Source: Arthrobacter sp. zg-Y1110 (GTDB lineage: Bacteria > Actinomycetota > Actinomycetes > Actinomycetales > Micrococcaceae). From it: DNA of 64,000 bases. Made by a program: the position numbers and the translations under genes. Location of the stretch: positions 1,116,001 through 1,180,000 of the forward strand of contig NZ_CP104272.1 of assembly GCF_025244865.1 (NCBI RefSeq), written 5' to 3'. Position 1 is the first letter of the stretch. Every line of letters begins with the position of its first letter. This document shows, one piece after another, positions 10,008-18,370 of the stretch. The notes under the pieces were generated by a model. The model worked only from the letters and a program-made list of their open reading frames with translations. It searched no databases and was not told the origin of the DNA.

Positions 10008-11121
10008 CATTTCCTGCGACGTCCTGGTGATCGGCGGAGGAATTGCAGGCCTGTCCCTGGCCGCCGAAGTAGCCTCTCGGCTGGCGGCATCCCCGGAAAC
10101 CCGGGGGAGGGCAGGCGGCGTTGTCCTGGTGGAAGCTGAACCGACATTGGGCTACCACACGTCTTCGCGCTCGGCCCGGCAGCTGATCCCCAGCTACGGT
10201 CCGCCCCTTATCCAGGACCTGACCCTGCGTACCCTGGCGTTGATTCGGGCAGCGGAAGCAGATCTGTCCGAGCCGATCCTGGCGCCGCGGAGCTTCCTGC
10301 TGATCGGGGATGAAGAGGCGGTGCGGGACAGGGCAAGCACCCACATGCATCCGGTCATGCCGGCTGAAGCCCTGGGGCTGGCGCCGGAGCTGCGGCCGGA
10401 GACTTTCAGCGCCGCCGGGTTGGATACCACCTCGGTGTCCTGCAACACGGACGCCCTGCTGGAATTCCATCGGGCACGGCTGCTGGCAGCGGGGGGAAGG
10501 ATCATTACCGGGCAGCGGGTCGAAGCGGCCCGGCAGGCCCGGGAGGGGACGCGATGGAAGGTGTCTGCACCGGGCATGCGCTTCGAGGCTTCCACGGTGG
10601 TCAACGCGGCCGGCGCCTGGGCGGACACTCTCGCCGGTATCTTTGGGGCGCATCCCTTGCGGCTCACGCCTTATCGCCGCACCGCCGCCGTCGTCGAGGT
10701 TGAGCGACCGCTGGAAGCCGGTGCGCCGATGGTGGCTGACGCCTCTGACCGGTTCTACTACAGGCCGGAGGGCAGGCAGGTCCTGATCTCGCCGGCGGAG
10801 AGTGAACCAAGCGTGGCGGAGGATGCCCGGCCACGGAACGCGGATGTGCAGGCGCTCGTGGAGGTGGTGAACAGTGTCACAACCATGGGCATCACAGGGG
10901 TTGCCCGGGCCTGGACCGGGCTGCGGACGGAGGCGCCCGACGGGTTGCCCGTAGCGGGCTGGGATCCGGCTGTGCCGGGGTTCTTCTGGTTGGCGGGACA
11001 AGGCGGATACGGGTTCCAGACCTCGTCCGCCATCGCGGAGCTGGCAGCGGGAATCCTGCTTGCCGAGACCGGGGGAAATGATGCCCGGAAGGCCCTTAGT
11101 CCCGCCCGGGTGCAAGTGTGA
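9997..11121 (+). CDS. FAD-dependent oxidoreductase (DAO family)
   Basis: A 374-residue flavoprotein of the D-amino-acid oxidase/glycine oxidase fold. The ATG at 9997 fits: it places the dinucleotide-binding motif V-I-G-G-G-I-A-G-L-S at residues 11-20 and has GGAAAGGA upstream; a longer frame from 9814 only overlaps the phosphatase. Further hallmarks are S-S-R-S-A-R-Q near residue 55, A-A-G-A-W-A-D mid-protein and G-Q-G-G-Y-G-F-Q-T at the C-terminus. Likely substrates are an amino acid or secondary amine, as in D-arginine dehydrogenase-like enzymes. It is third in an overlapping kinase-phosphatase-oxidoreductase operon. Confidence 0.85.
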   Translation: MTADISCDVLVIGGGIAGLSLAAEVASRLAASPETRGRAGGVVLVEAEPTLGYHTSSRSARQLIPSYGPPLIQDLTLRTLALIRAAEADLSEPILAPRSFLLIGDEEAVRDRASTHMHPVMPAEALGLAPELRPETFSAAGLDTTSVSCNTDALLEFHRARLLAAGGRIITGQRVEAARQAREGTRWKVSAPGMRFEASTVVNAAGAWADTLAGIFGAHPLRLTPYRRTAAVVEVERPLEAGAPMVADASDRFYYRPEGRQVLISPAESEPSVAEDARPRNADVQALVEVVNSVTTMGITGVARAWTGLRTEAPDGLPVAGWDPAVPGFFWLAGQGGYGFQTSSAIAELAAGILLAETGGNDARKALSPARVQV

Positions 11122-11271
11122 CGAAAGTCTCACCAGTCGGCGCGTAACGAATCAGCCAAGGTGCGCGCGTATGGTCATTAGGTTCCCGAGACATGCCTAG
11201 AGTTGTAGTAACAACCGCGTTCCCAAAAATCCGAATGCATTAAAAATTCGGTGCCCGAAAGGTCAGTCTCA

Positions 11272-12216
11272 GTGCCAGATTTCTTGCCGCCAAAATTTGT
11301 TGGCGTGCAGCAGCGTCCGCTTTACATCCGGGTTCGTTCCATCCTGGAAATTCTTAGTACGCTGTGGCTGATTTCTGCCGTTATCGGCATTGGTTTCTTT
11401 TCCGGCGGGACCACGTCGCTCGCCTTTTCCCTGATTCTTCTTTACGGCACGGGTGCGGCCCTGCTGATTGTCATTTCGGCGCTTTACCGCGTCCTCAACC
11501 GGGCCGCACGCGAGCGGGTTGAAGCCGCACCCGATGACAGCGCCGCCGCCGTGTTCGTGGACACCACGCGGTCAGCGACAGAAGAAATCATGGCCGCTCT
11601 CCGTCCGGCCTCGCCGCATGGCCGCCCCGGCGTATCCGTGCGGATGCCCCAGACGGTGGATGCCCTGGACGTGGCTGCCGCCCTGACGGCACGGACGGCT
11701 GCAATGACCTCTGCCGCGGCCGCCGAGAAGTCCGCCGCTGCGGCCGCTGCGATGGTTGCTCCCGGAAAGTCGACTGGCAGCACGTCCGCTGTGAACAAGT
11801 CCGCCGTGAACAAGTCCGCCGTCAAGAAGAAGGCTGCTCCGAAACAGCCTGCCCAGCCGAAGAAGGCCCAGGCTGCAAAGTCCCGCCCCGCCAACAACAA
11901 CGGCTCGCGCGGCACCGTCGGCCAGGCCTCCACTGCTCCGAAAAAGAGCACCGGCGGCAAGAAGCCGGGGTCGGCAGGGAAGGGTTCCGGTGGGGGGAAG
12001 GCCTCCAACAGCGGGTCGGCCGGAACCAAGAAGCCCGAACGAGCCACGGCTCCGGAAGCGAAGGCTGCCCACTCCGAGACCGGCATGAGCATGCCCGGGA
12101 TCCGCACGGCTCAGCAGGAAATTCTTCCCCGCCAGACAAGCGCACCGTCCTGTGGTCTCTCCGCCGGTGCAGCCCGTCCCGGTGGTCCAGTCGCGCGTCA
12201 GCTCGTCGCCGCCTGA
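11272..12216 (+). CDS. two-TM membrane protein with Lys/Ala-rich cytoplasmic tail
   Basis: No named family is recognised. The GTG at 11272 is preferred over the in-frame GTG at 11251 because GAAAGG (11257-11262) is well spaced to it; this gives 314 residues. Two hydrophobic segments occur at about residues 22-45 and 47-70, followed by an Arg/Glu-rich juxtamembrane helix and an Ala-rich stretch. From about residue 150 a long K-A-A/P-K/S-A-V-N-K low-complexity tail resembles histone H1-like or AlgP-type basic tails that bind nucleic acid or polyanions. The upstream DNA (11195-11250) is unusually AT-rich and holds an inverted repeat CCGAAT...ATTCGG (11231-11251). Confidence 0.6.
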   Translation: MPDFLPPKFVGVQQRPLYIRVRSILEILSTLWLISAVIGIGFFSGGTTSLAFSLILLYGTGAALLIVISALYRVLNRAARERVEAAPDDSAAAVFVDTTRSATEEIMAALRPASPHGRPGVSVRMPQTVDALDVAAALTARTAAMTSAAAAEKSAAAAAAMVAPGKSTGSTSAVNKSAVNKSAVKKKAAPKQPAQPKKAQAAKSRPANNNGSRGTVGQASTAPKKSTGGKKPGSAGKGSGGGKASNSGSAGTKKPERATAPEAKAAHSETGMSMPGIRTAQQEILPRQTSAPSCGLSAGAARPGGPVARQLVAA

Positions 12217-12299
12217 TCTTCAGCGGTGCCGCATACTCAGGTAGTTGTCAGGTTGTCTTCAGCACCTACCCAGACGGGCCGTTTATCGTCGTTAGTACC

Positions 12300-12405
12300 T
12301 CATAAGGGTGCGAGTGATGAATGGACCGAGTAGTGACCGGTCCGGACGCCGGCAGACTAGGGTTGTTTCCCCCAACCAGCCCCAAGTCTGCCGGCGTTTT
12401 CCCTT
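12300..12405 (+). ncRNA. structured intergenic RNA or terminator
   Basis: Two stem-loops lie in series. The first is GGACCG (12323-12328) with CGGTCC (12338-12343). The second is a perfect 13-base stem (12346-12358 with 12385-12397) enclosing an inner hairpin GGTTG/CAACC (12361-12377) with a C-rich loop; TTTTCCCTTTT follows. It may be the terminator of the gene ending at 12216, 84 bases upstream, or a small RNA ending in its own terminator. Confidence 0.5.
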
Positions 12406-12468
12406 TTAACCCGCAGGTCTTGCGGCCCGGTGCTCGGAAGCAACCCGGCAGTGCAGTAATCGACTGTG

Positions 12469-12768
12469 CTATTCGGCGCTGAACTCGCGGAATTCTCCGG
12501 TGGCCGGGGAAAAGGATTCTTCGACGTCGGCCACCACGCCCGGTGCCTTCGGGCCGCGCAGGAATTCCCGAAGTCCGTCCAAGGCCGGTTCCCTGCCCTC
12601 GGCCACCACATGGACGGATCCGTCCGCCGCGTTGGAGACCACACCGGTCAAGCCAAGCTGCACGGCCTGCCGAAGGGTGCGGTACCGGAATCCGACACCC
12701 TGGACCTCCCCGGTAATCCGGGCCGTCAGCCGGCGGGCAGTTCCTTCCGGATGCTCTTGCTCATTCAT
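12469..12768 (-). CDS. acyP: acylphosphatase
   Basis: A 99-residue protein hydrolysing the carboxyl-phosphate bond of acylphosphates. The ATG at 12768 puts the family motif in place: G-x-V-Q-G-V-G-F-R-Y with catalytic Arg (residues about 20-29), then G-V-V-S-N-A-A-D-G-S-V with catalytic Asn and the G-x-V-x-V-x-A-E-G sheet. The longer frame to 12981 runs into the hutH end and repeats. Length is typical. It is transcribed in the same direction as hutH, 91 bases downstream of its stop. Confidence 0.92.
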   Translation of the reverse strand: MNEQEHPEGTARRLTARITGEVQGVGFRYRTLRQAVQLGLTGVVSNAADGSVHVVAEGREPALDGLREFLRGPKAPGVVADVEESFSPATGEFREFSAE

Positions 12769-12772
12769 CTGG

Positions 12773-12804
12773 ACAGCGTAGCGCCATCTGCACAGCGTAG
12801 CGCC
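12773..12804. repeat. 13-base direct repeat with 19-base period
   Basis: ACAGCGTAGCGCC occurs at 12773-12785 and 12792-12804, just upstream of the acyP start on the minus strand. It is one of several short tandem duplications between genes in this window. Confidence 0.8.
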
Positions 12805-12859
12805 GGGGGAGCACCGAGGGATCGCCTCCGGACGGCGGGGAGTTCCTTCGGAGGGAAAA

Positions 12860-14437
12860 TCAGTGCAGGCGGGTACCCAGCTGCGCCTCCACGGCTGCCA
12901 GCAGGGAGCCGCCGTCGACGAGCACCCTGAGAGCCTCGATTTCCGGGGCAAGGTACCGGTCCGGACCGGGGCCGGGGACAACGGTCCGAATCACGGCCCG
13001 TGCCGCCGTCACTGCGGGAGCGCTCCGGGAAGTGGCCGTGCCGCCGTCGCGCATATCCAGACCCCGCGCCGAGGTCAGCAGCTCAATGGCCAGTACCCGG
13101 GTCAGTCCGTCCAGTGCCCGGCGCAGCTTCAGCCCCGCCGCCCAGCCCATGGAAACGTGGTCCTCCTGCATAGCGGAGGACGGGATGGAATCCACTGATG
13201 CCGGCACCGCCAGGCGCTTGAGCTCCGAGACTATTCCGGCCTGCGTGTACTGCGCGATCATGTGCCCGGAGTCCACACCGGGGTCGTGGGCGAGGAAGGC
13301 ATTGAGGCCGTGGCTGCGGGACCGGTCCAGGAACCGGTCGGTGCGCCGCTCGCTCATGGAGGCCACGTCCGCGACGGCGATGGCCAGGAAATCCAGCACA
13401 TAGGCCACCGGGGCGCCGTGGAAGTTGCCGTTGGACTCCAACCGTCCGTCCAGCGTCACCACCGGGTTGTCGATGGCCGATGCCCGCTCGGCTGCTGCCA
13501 CGGCTTCGGCATGCAGCAGCGTGGAGCGGGCGGCGCCATGAACCTGGGGCGCACAGCGCAGCGAGTAGGCATCCTGCACCCGGGTGAATCCGCCCGTCTT
13601 CTGTTCTTCGATCAACGCCGATCCGGACAGGACCGAGCGGATGTTCTCGGCTGATTCGCTTTGCCCGGGCTGGGGCCGCAGCGCCTGGAGGTCGGCGGCA
13701 AACACACTGTCGCTGCCGAGCAGGCCCTCCACGCTCATGGCCGCGGCGAGGTCCGCCGTGGCCAGCAGCCGGTGCAGGTCCGCGATGGCCAGGGTCAGCA
13801 TGCCCAGCATCCCGTCCGTGCCGTTAATCAGGGCCAGCCCCTCCTTCTCCTGCAGCTCCACCGGTTCCAACCCGGCCGCGGCGAGCGCTGTCGAAGCGGG
13901 CACCAGCTGCCCGCCGGCGTCGCGCACTTCCCCTTCACCCATCAGCGCCAGGGCACAGTGGGAGAGGGGAGCAAGGTCTCCGGAGCAGCCCAGGGACCCG
14001 TATTCACCGACCACAGGGGTGATGCCCGCGTTGAGTATCCCCGCGTAGGCCAGTGCGACGGCGGGACGCACTCCGGTCCGGCCCGTGGCCAGCGTGGCCA
14101 GGCGGTTGAGCATCAGGGCACGCACCACCTCCCGGTCCACTTCGGAGCCCGACGACGCCGCGTGGCTGCGGATCAGCGAGCGCTGCAACTGGACGCGCTG
14201 CTCCGGCGGGATCTGCTTGACCGCCAGGGCACCGAACCCGGTGGAGACGCCGTAGTGCGGCTTGTCGTCTGCGGCAAGGGCCTCGATGACCCCGCGCGAG
14301 GAGGCCAGGGCAGCCAGGGCCTCGGGAGCCAGCGACACCCGCACCCCGTGCCGGGCGACGGCGAGGATATCTTCGCCGGAGAGCGGACCGACCCCCAGCT
14401 CCACGGCGGCCGTGCCCACGTTGTCCCTTGCCTGCAT
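12860..14437 (-). CDS. hutH: histidine ammonia-lyase
   Basis: A 525-residue enzyme that converts L-histidine to urocanate plus ammonia, the first step of histidine degradation. The MIO cofactor segment reads G-S-L-G-C-S-G-D-L-A-P-L with the cyclising triad C151-S152-G153; S152 and G153 are intact. H-Y-G-V-S-T-G-F-G (61-69) supplies the conserved active-site tyrosine. AGGAGG just upstream on the minus strand supports the start. It is divergent from the IclR regulator and shares a 161-base control region holding a palindromic operator candidate. Confidence 0.95.
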   Translation of the reverse strand: MQARDNVGTAAVELGVGPLSGEDILAVARHGVRVSLAPEALAALASSRGVIEALAADDKPHYGVSTGFGALAVKQIPPEQRVQLQRSLIRSHAASSGSEVDREVVRALMLNRLATLATGRTGVRPAVALAYAGILNAGITPVVGEYGSLGCSGDLAPLSHCALALMGEGEVRDAGGQLVPASTALAAAGLEPVELQEKEGLALINGTDGMLGMLTLAIADLHRLLATADLAAAMSVEGLLGSDSVFAADLQALRPQPGQSESAENIRSVLSGSALIEEQKTGGFTRVQDAYSLRCAPQVHGAARSTLLHAEAVAAAERASAIDNPVVTLDGRLESNGNFHGAPVAYVLDFLAIAVADVASMSERRTDRFLDRSRSHGLNAFLAHDPGVDSGHMIAQYTQAGIVSELKRLAVPASVDSIPSSAMQEDHVSMGWAAGLKLRRALDGLTRVLAIELLTSARGLDMRDGGTATSRSAPAVTAARAVIRTVVPGPGPDRYLAPEIEALRVLVDGGSLLAAVEAQLGTRLH

Positions 14438-14564
14438 GCTTATTCCTCCTGCGCTTCGGCAACTTGGCGGTCCGGGCTTAGGTGCCCGGCCTGCTCGTGC
14501 CGGTGGTTGCTATCCATCTTGCCCTTTCAATCCGGTGCGGGGAGGGACCCGGGCAGATTCGGCT

Positions 14565-14578
14565 TCTGGGATCCCAGA
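14565..14578. promoter_or_regulatory. palindromic operator candidate between hutH and the IclR gene
   Basis: A perfect 14-base palindrome, TCTGGGATCCCAGA. It lies 21-34 bases upstream of the regulator's ATG, across its predicted promoter spacer, and about 128 bases upstream of hutH. A close match occurs 53 bases before hutU (15390-15405). Confidence 0.65.
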
Positions 14579-14586
14579 CACTGGCC

Positions 14587-14598
14587 TAGACTCTGGAC
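14587..14598 (+). promoter_or_regulatory. leaderless -10 element of the hut regulator
   Basis: TAGACT (14587-14592) ends 6 bases before the ATG at 14599, with no ribosome site between. This predicts a leaderless mRNA whose promoter overlaps the palindrome at 14565-14578, hence likely autoregulation. Confidence 0.5.
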
Positions 14599-15432
14599 AT
14601 GCCCGCCGCCTATACCCGTGTCCAGGTCCCGGCCGCAGCCCAGGTCCTGGCCATCCTGCGCTATCTGGGACAACAGGCCGGACCGGTCAGTGCGTCCGCC
14701 GTCGCGCGGGACCTTTCCTTGCCTCGCTCCACCACCTACCACCTGCTCGCAGCACTGGTAGGCGATGGGTTTGCCGTGCACCTGCCGGAAGAACGCCGGT
14801 ATGCCCTCGGCGCTACGGCACACGAACTGGGCACCGGCTATGCCCGGCAGGCTCCGCTGCAGCGCATTGCCCGGTTCCCGCTGCGCCGGCTGGTGGCGCA
14901 GACCCGCTTCACCGCGCATCTGGCAGTGCTGCAGGGAACGGACGTGATTTACGTGATTGAGGAACGGGCTCCGCGCCAGCAGCCGCTGGTAACCGACGCC
15001 GGCATCCGGCTTCCGGCACACCGCACTGCCAGCGGCCGGGTCCTGCTGGCCGGGATGACCGGTGCACAGCTGCGCGCGCTCTACCCGGACCCCGGGGCGG
15101 TGCGGTCCTCCCGCAGCAGCGGTACCCGCCTGCCGGGCCTGCTTGAAGAGGTCCGAAGGCGCGGTTATGCCTGGGAGGAGGACGAAGTCACTGAGGGATT
15201 CTCTTCCATTGCCGTGCCCGTGCCGGACCGCTCCGGGCATGCGGTTGCCGGCCTGACCCTGACCGCACCCAACCGTGCACCGGTACCGGGCATCGAGGCT
15301 CTGGCGGACCAGGTCCTGCCCGCTCTGCTGCGGTGCGCCGCAGAGCTTTCCCGCCGGCTCGGTGCCCGGCCGCAACCTGCTTCCAATGTGTCTGGCATCC
15401 CAGACGTCACCACCGGGGCGGATGTACCCTGA
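14599..15432 (+). CDS. hutR: IclR-family transcriptional regulator of histidine utilisation
   Basis: A 277-residue protein. An N-terminal winged helix-turn-helix (about 10-75: [11 protein letters not shown] and [14 protein letters not shown]) is followed by the IclR effector domain, with [10 protein letters not shown] and [20 protein letters not shown] typical of the family. It sits between divergent hutH and hutU. The likely ligand is urocanate or histidine, by context only. Its last codons contain the second operator candidate. Confidence 0.85.
   Translation: MPAAYTRVQVPAAAQVLAILRYLGQQAGPVSASAVARDLSLPRSTTYHLLAALVGDGFAVHLPEERRYALGATAHELGTGYARQAPLQRIARFPLRRLVAQTRFTAHLAVLQGTDVIYVIEERAPRQQPLVTDAGIRLPAHRTASGRVLLAGMTGAQLRALYPDPGAVRSSRSSGTRLPGLLEEVRRRGYAWEEDEVTEGFSSIAVPVPDRSGHAVAGLTLTAPNRAPVPGIEALADQVLPALLRCAAELSRRLGARPQPASNVSGIPDVTTGADVP
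15390..15405. promoter_or_regulatory. second hut operator candidate, upstream of hutU
   Basis: GTCTGGCATCCCAGAC is an inverted repeat with 7 of 8 half-site positions matching. It shares TCTGGNATCCCAGA with the perfect palindrome at 14565. It lies inside the 3' end of the regulator gene, centred about 60 bases before the hutU start, a position more typical of activation than of promoter occlusion. Confidence 0.6.
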
Positions 15433-15445
15433 ACCGCCCGGGGGC

Positions 15446-15457
15446 TACGGTCTGGCT
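15446..15457 (+). promoter_or_regulatory. candidate leaderless -10 of hutU
   Basis: TACGGT (15446-15451) is followed 6 bases later by the hutU ATG, and no Shine-Dalgarno sequence is visible, matching the arrangement at the regulator gene. Confidence 0.4.
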
Positions 15458-17143
15458 ATGTCTTCCACCTCTGACCCGTCCCGCCGCATCCGGGCGCCCC
15501 GCGGCACCACCCTCACCGCGCACAGCTGGCAGACCGAGGCGCCGCTGCGGATGCTGATGAACAACCTGGACCCGGAAGTAGCCGAACGGCCCGAGGACCT
15601 GGTGGTCTACGGCGGCACCGGGCGGGCTGCCCGCAGCTGGGAAGCCTATGACGCCATCATCCGGACCCTCTCCACGCTGGCCGACGACGAAACACTGCTG
15701 GTGCAGTCGGGGAAACCGGTGGGGGTTTTCCGCACCCACGAATGGGCGCCGCGTGTCCTGATCGCCAACTCCAACCTGGTGGGGGACTGGGCCACTTGGC
15801 CGGAGTTCCGCCGGCTGGAAGCGGAGGGCCTGCTGATGTACGGCCAGATGACCGCCGGTTCGTGGATCTACATCGGCACCCAGGGCATCCTGCAGGGCAC
15901 CTTTGAAACCTTCGGGGCCGTGGCCCGGAAGCTCTTCGGCGACGAAAACGCCACCCTGGCCGGCACCCTGACCTTGACCGGCGGCTGCGGCGGCATGGGC
16001 GGTGCGCAGCCGCTGGCTGTCACCCTGAACGGCGGGGCGGTCCTGATTGTCGACGTCGACGAGTCACGCCTGCGCCGACGCGTCGGGAAGCGCTACCTGG
16101 ACGAGGTGGCACCGGACCTGGACACCGCCGTCGCCCGCGTTATGGCTGCACGGAACGAAAAACGTGCCCTGTCCGTGGGGCTGGTGGGCAACGCCGCCGA
16201 AGTGTTCGAGGAGCTGCTGCGCCGGCAGCAGGCCGGGGAGGTCACCGTCGACATTGTCACCGACCAGACCTCCGCCCACGACCCGCTGAGCTACCTGCCC
16301 GCCGGTATCCCCGTGGACCGCTGGCAGGCCGAAGCCGCCGCGGATCCGGAAGGCTTCACCAAGCAGGCCCGCGAATCCATGGCCCGGCAGGTTGCCGCCA
16401 TGGTCGGATTCCAGGACGCGGGTGCCGAAGTGTTCGACTACGGCAATTCCATCCGCGACGAAGCACGCCAGGGCGGCTATGCGCGGGCCTTTGACTTCCC
16501 CGGCTTCGTCCCCGCGTACATCCGTCCGCTCTTCTGCGAGGGAATGGGGCCCTTCCGCTGGGTGGCGCTCTCCGGCGATCCGCAGGACATAGCGGTGACC
16601 GATGCAGCCATCAAGGAGCTGTTCCCCGAGAACCTCCGCCTGCACCGCTGGATCGACGCCGCGGCCGAACACGTCGAGTTCGAAGGCCTGCCCGCACGCA
16701 TCTGCTGGCTGGGCTACGGTGACCGTGCCAAGGCCGGGCTCCTGTTCAACCGGCTCGTCGCCGAGGGCAAGGTGAGCGCCCCCATTGTGATCGGCCGTGA
16801 CCACCTGGATTCGGGGTCGGTGGCCTCACCCTACCGGGAGACCGAGGCCATGGCCGACGGGTCGGACGCCATTGCGGACTGGCCGCTGCTCAACGCCCTG
16901 CTGAACACTGCCTCCGGCGCCACCTGGGTGTCCCTGCACCACGGCGGCGGCGTGGGCATCGGCCGATCCATCCACGCCGGCCAGGTGGGCGTGGCGGACG
17001 GAACCGAGCTGGCCGCCCGTAAACTGGAAACCCTTCTGACCAATGATCCGGGCACCGGCGTGATGCGGCACGCGGACGCCGGCTACTCCCGGGCAGCGGA
17101 CGTCGCCGCCGAACGCGGAGTACGCATCCCCATGAACGAATAA
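15458..17143 (+). CDS. hutU: urocanate hydratase
   Basis: A 561-residue NAD-dependent enzyme that converts urocanate to imidazolonepropionate. The ATG at 15458 gives the normal family length; the frame from 15275 overlaps the regulator. Conserved stretches include L-V-V-Y-G-G-T-G near residue 49, [13 protein letters not shown] (NAD loop), Y-G-N-S-I-R-D-E-A, and the C-terminal [11 protein letters not shown]. It heads the hutU-M20-hutF-hutI operon, with 21 bases to the next gene. Confidence 0.95.
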   Translation: MSSTSDPSRRIRAPRGTTLTAHSWQTEAPLRMLMNNLDPEVAERPEDLVVYGGTGRAARSWEAYDAIIRTLSTLADDETLLVQSGKPVGVFRTHEWAPRVLIANSNLVGDWATWPEFRRLEAEGLLMYGQMTAGSWIYIGTQGILQGTFETFGAVARKLFGDENATLAGTLTLTGGCGGMGGAQPLAVTLNGGAVLIVDVDESRLRRRVGKRYLDEVAPDLDTAVARVMAARNEKRALSVGLVGNAAEVFEELLRRQQAGEVTVDIVTDQTSAHDPLSYLPAGIPVDRWQAEAAADPEGFTKQARESMARQVAAMVGFQDAGAEVFDYGNSIRDEARQGGYARAFDFPGFVPAYIRPLFCEGMGPFRWVALSGDPQDIAVTDAAIKELFPENLRLHRWIDAAAEHVEFEGLPARICWLGYGDRAKAGLLFNRLVAEGKVSAPIVIGRDHLDSGSVASPYRETEAMADGSDAIADWPLLNALLNTASGATWVSLHHGGGVGIGRSIHAGQVGVADGTELAARKLETLLTNDPGTGVMRHADAGYSRAADVAAERGVRIPMNE

Positions 17144-17164
17144 GCATCCCGCCTGGAGAAAACC

Positions 17165-18370
17165 ATGGACACTGACACTGTTACCGGCCTGCTCGCTTCC
17201 ATTGCCGACGTCGGACGGGATTCCCGGCGCGGCGGCTACTCGCGCCCGGTGTTCTCCACACCGGAGCTGACGCTCCGCGAGTGGTTCGTCCAGGAGGCAC
17301 AGCGCCGTGGCCTGGACGTGGAAACGGACCGCAACGGCATCCTCTGGGCCTGGTGGGGAGAACCCGAACGAGGGGCACTGGTGACCGGCAGCCACCTGGA
17401 CTCGGTGCCGGGCGGCGGAGCCTTCGACGGGCCGCTGGGGGTGGCCTCCGCGCTTGCCGCCGTGGACCTGCTGCGCGGGCGCGGGATTAGCCGGAACCGC
17501 TCCCTCGCCATCACCGTCTTCCCGGAAGAGGAAGGATCCCGCTTCGGGGTCGCCTGCCTGGGCTCGCGGCTGCTGACCGGCGAAATCGATGCCGACAAGG
17601 CCCGGAACCTGCGCGATGCCGACGGCACCACCTTCGCCGACGCCGCCCGGGCCAACGGACTCGACCCCGCACGGCTGGGACGCGACGACGAGGCGCTGGC
17701 CCGGATCGGCGACTTCGTGGAACTGCATGTGGAGCAGGGCCGCGGGCTCGGCGAGGACGGACCGGCGGTGGCAGTGGGCGGATCGGTGCTGGGCCACGGC
17801 CGCTGGCGGATCAGCGTTTCCGGGCAGGGAAACCACGCCGGCACCACGGCCATGGCGGACCGCGCCGACCCCATGGTTGCAGCCGCGCAGATCATCGTTG
17901 CCGTCCAGAAGGCCGCCGAAGCCGTCGACGGTGCCCGGGCCACGGTGGGCCGCATCGCTCCGGTGCCCGGCGGCACCAATGTCATCGCCTCCCGGGTGGA
18001 CCTCTGGCTCGACGCCCGGCACCCCGACGACACCACCGCTCTGGCCCTCGTGGAAAACATCCACGGCAAGGCGCAGAAAATCGCTGCGTTCGAAGGCTGC
18101 ACCGTCTCCCTGACACCGGAATCGTGGACCGGCGCAGTCAGCTTCGACGCCGCACTGGGCCGCAGCCTGGAGCTGGCTCTTCCCGGGGCCCCGGTGCTGG
18201 CCACGGGGGCGGGGCACGACGCCGGCATCCTCGCCGGACACGTGCCTTCCGGAATGCTGTTTGTCCGCAACCCGACCGGGATCTCGCACTCCCCGGAGGA
18301 ACACGTGGAGGCCGAGGACGCCGATGCCGGCGCCGTGGCGCTTGCCGACGCGCTGGAGGCGCTGCTGTGA
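17165..18370 (+). CDS. M20 amidohydrolase (allantoate/N-carbamoyl-amino-acid hydrolase family) in the hut operon
   Basis: A 401-residue metallohydrolase. Metal-binding motifs are present: G-S-H-L-D-S-V-P-G-G-G-A-F-D-G at about 77-91, F-P-E-E-E-G-S-R-F at about 119-127, L-H-V-E-Q-G-R-G-L near 190, and a late A-G-H-D-A-G. This is the carbamoylase/allantoate amidohydrolase subgroup. No hutG-type N-formylglutamate deformylase is seen here, yet hutF makes N-formylglutamate. This gene lies between hutU and hutF and overlaps hutF by 4 bases, so it probably does the last hydrolysis to glutamate. That function is inferred from context. Confidence 0.8.
   Translation: MDTDTVTGLLASIADVGRDSRRGGYSRPVFSTPELTLREWFVQEAQRRGLDVETDRNGILWAWWGEPERGALVTGSHLDSVPGGGAFDGPLGVASALAAVDLLRGRGISRNRSLAITVFPEEEGSRFGVACLGSRLLTGEIDADKARNLRDADGTTFADAARANGLDPARLGRDDEALARIGDFVELHVEQGRGLGEDGPAVAVGGSVLGHGRWRISVSGQGNHAGTTAMADRADPMVAAAQIIVAVQKAAEAVDGARATVGRIAPVPGGTNVIASRVDLWLDARHPDDTTALALVENIHGKAQKIAAFEGCTVSLTPESWTGAVSFDAALGRSLELALPGAPVLATGAGHDAGILAGHVPSGMLFVRNPTGISHSPEEHVEAEDADAGAVALADALEALL

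Noticed and set aside
12300..12405. 6C small RNA
   Set aside because: Only five consecutive Cs occur and in only one loop; the class needs longer C runs in two loops, so the assignment was not made.
13979..13993. Defective MIO motif in HutH (Cys instead of Ala before Ser-Gly)
   Set aside because: Ser and Gly of the cyclising triad are intact, and the G-C-S-G-D-L-A-P-L form is, to my knowledge, usual in actinobacterial HutH.
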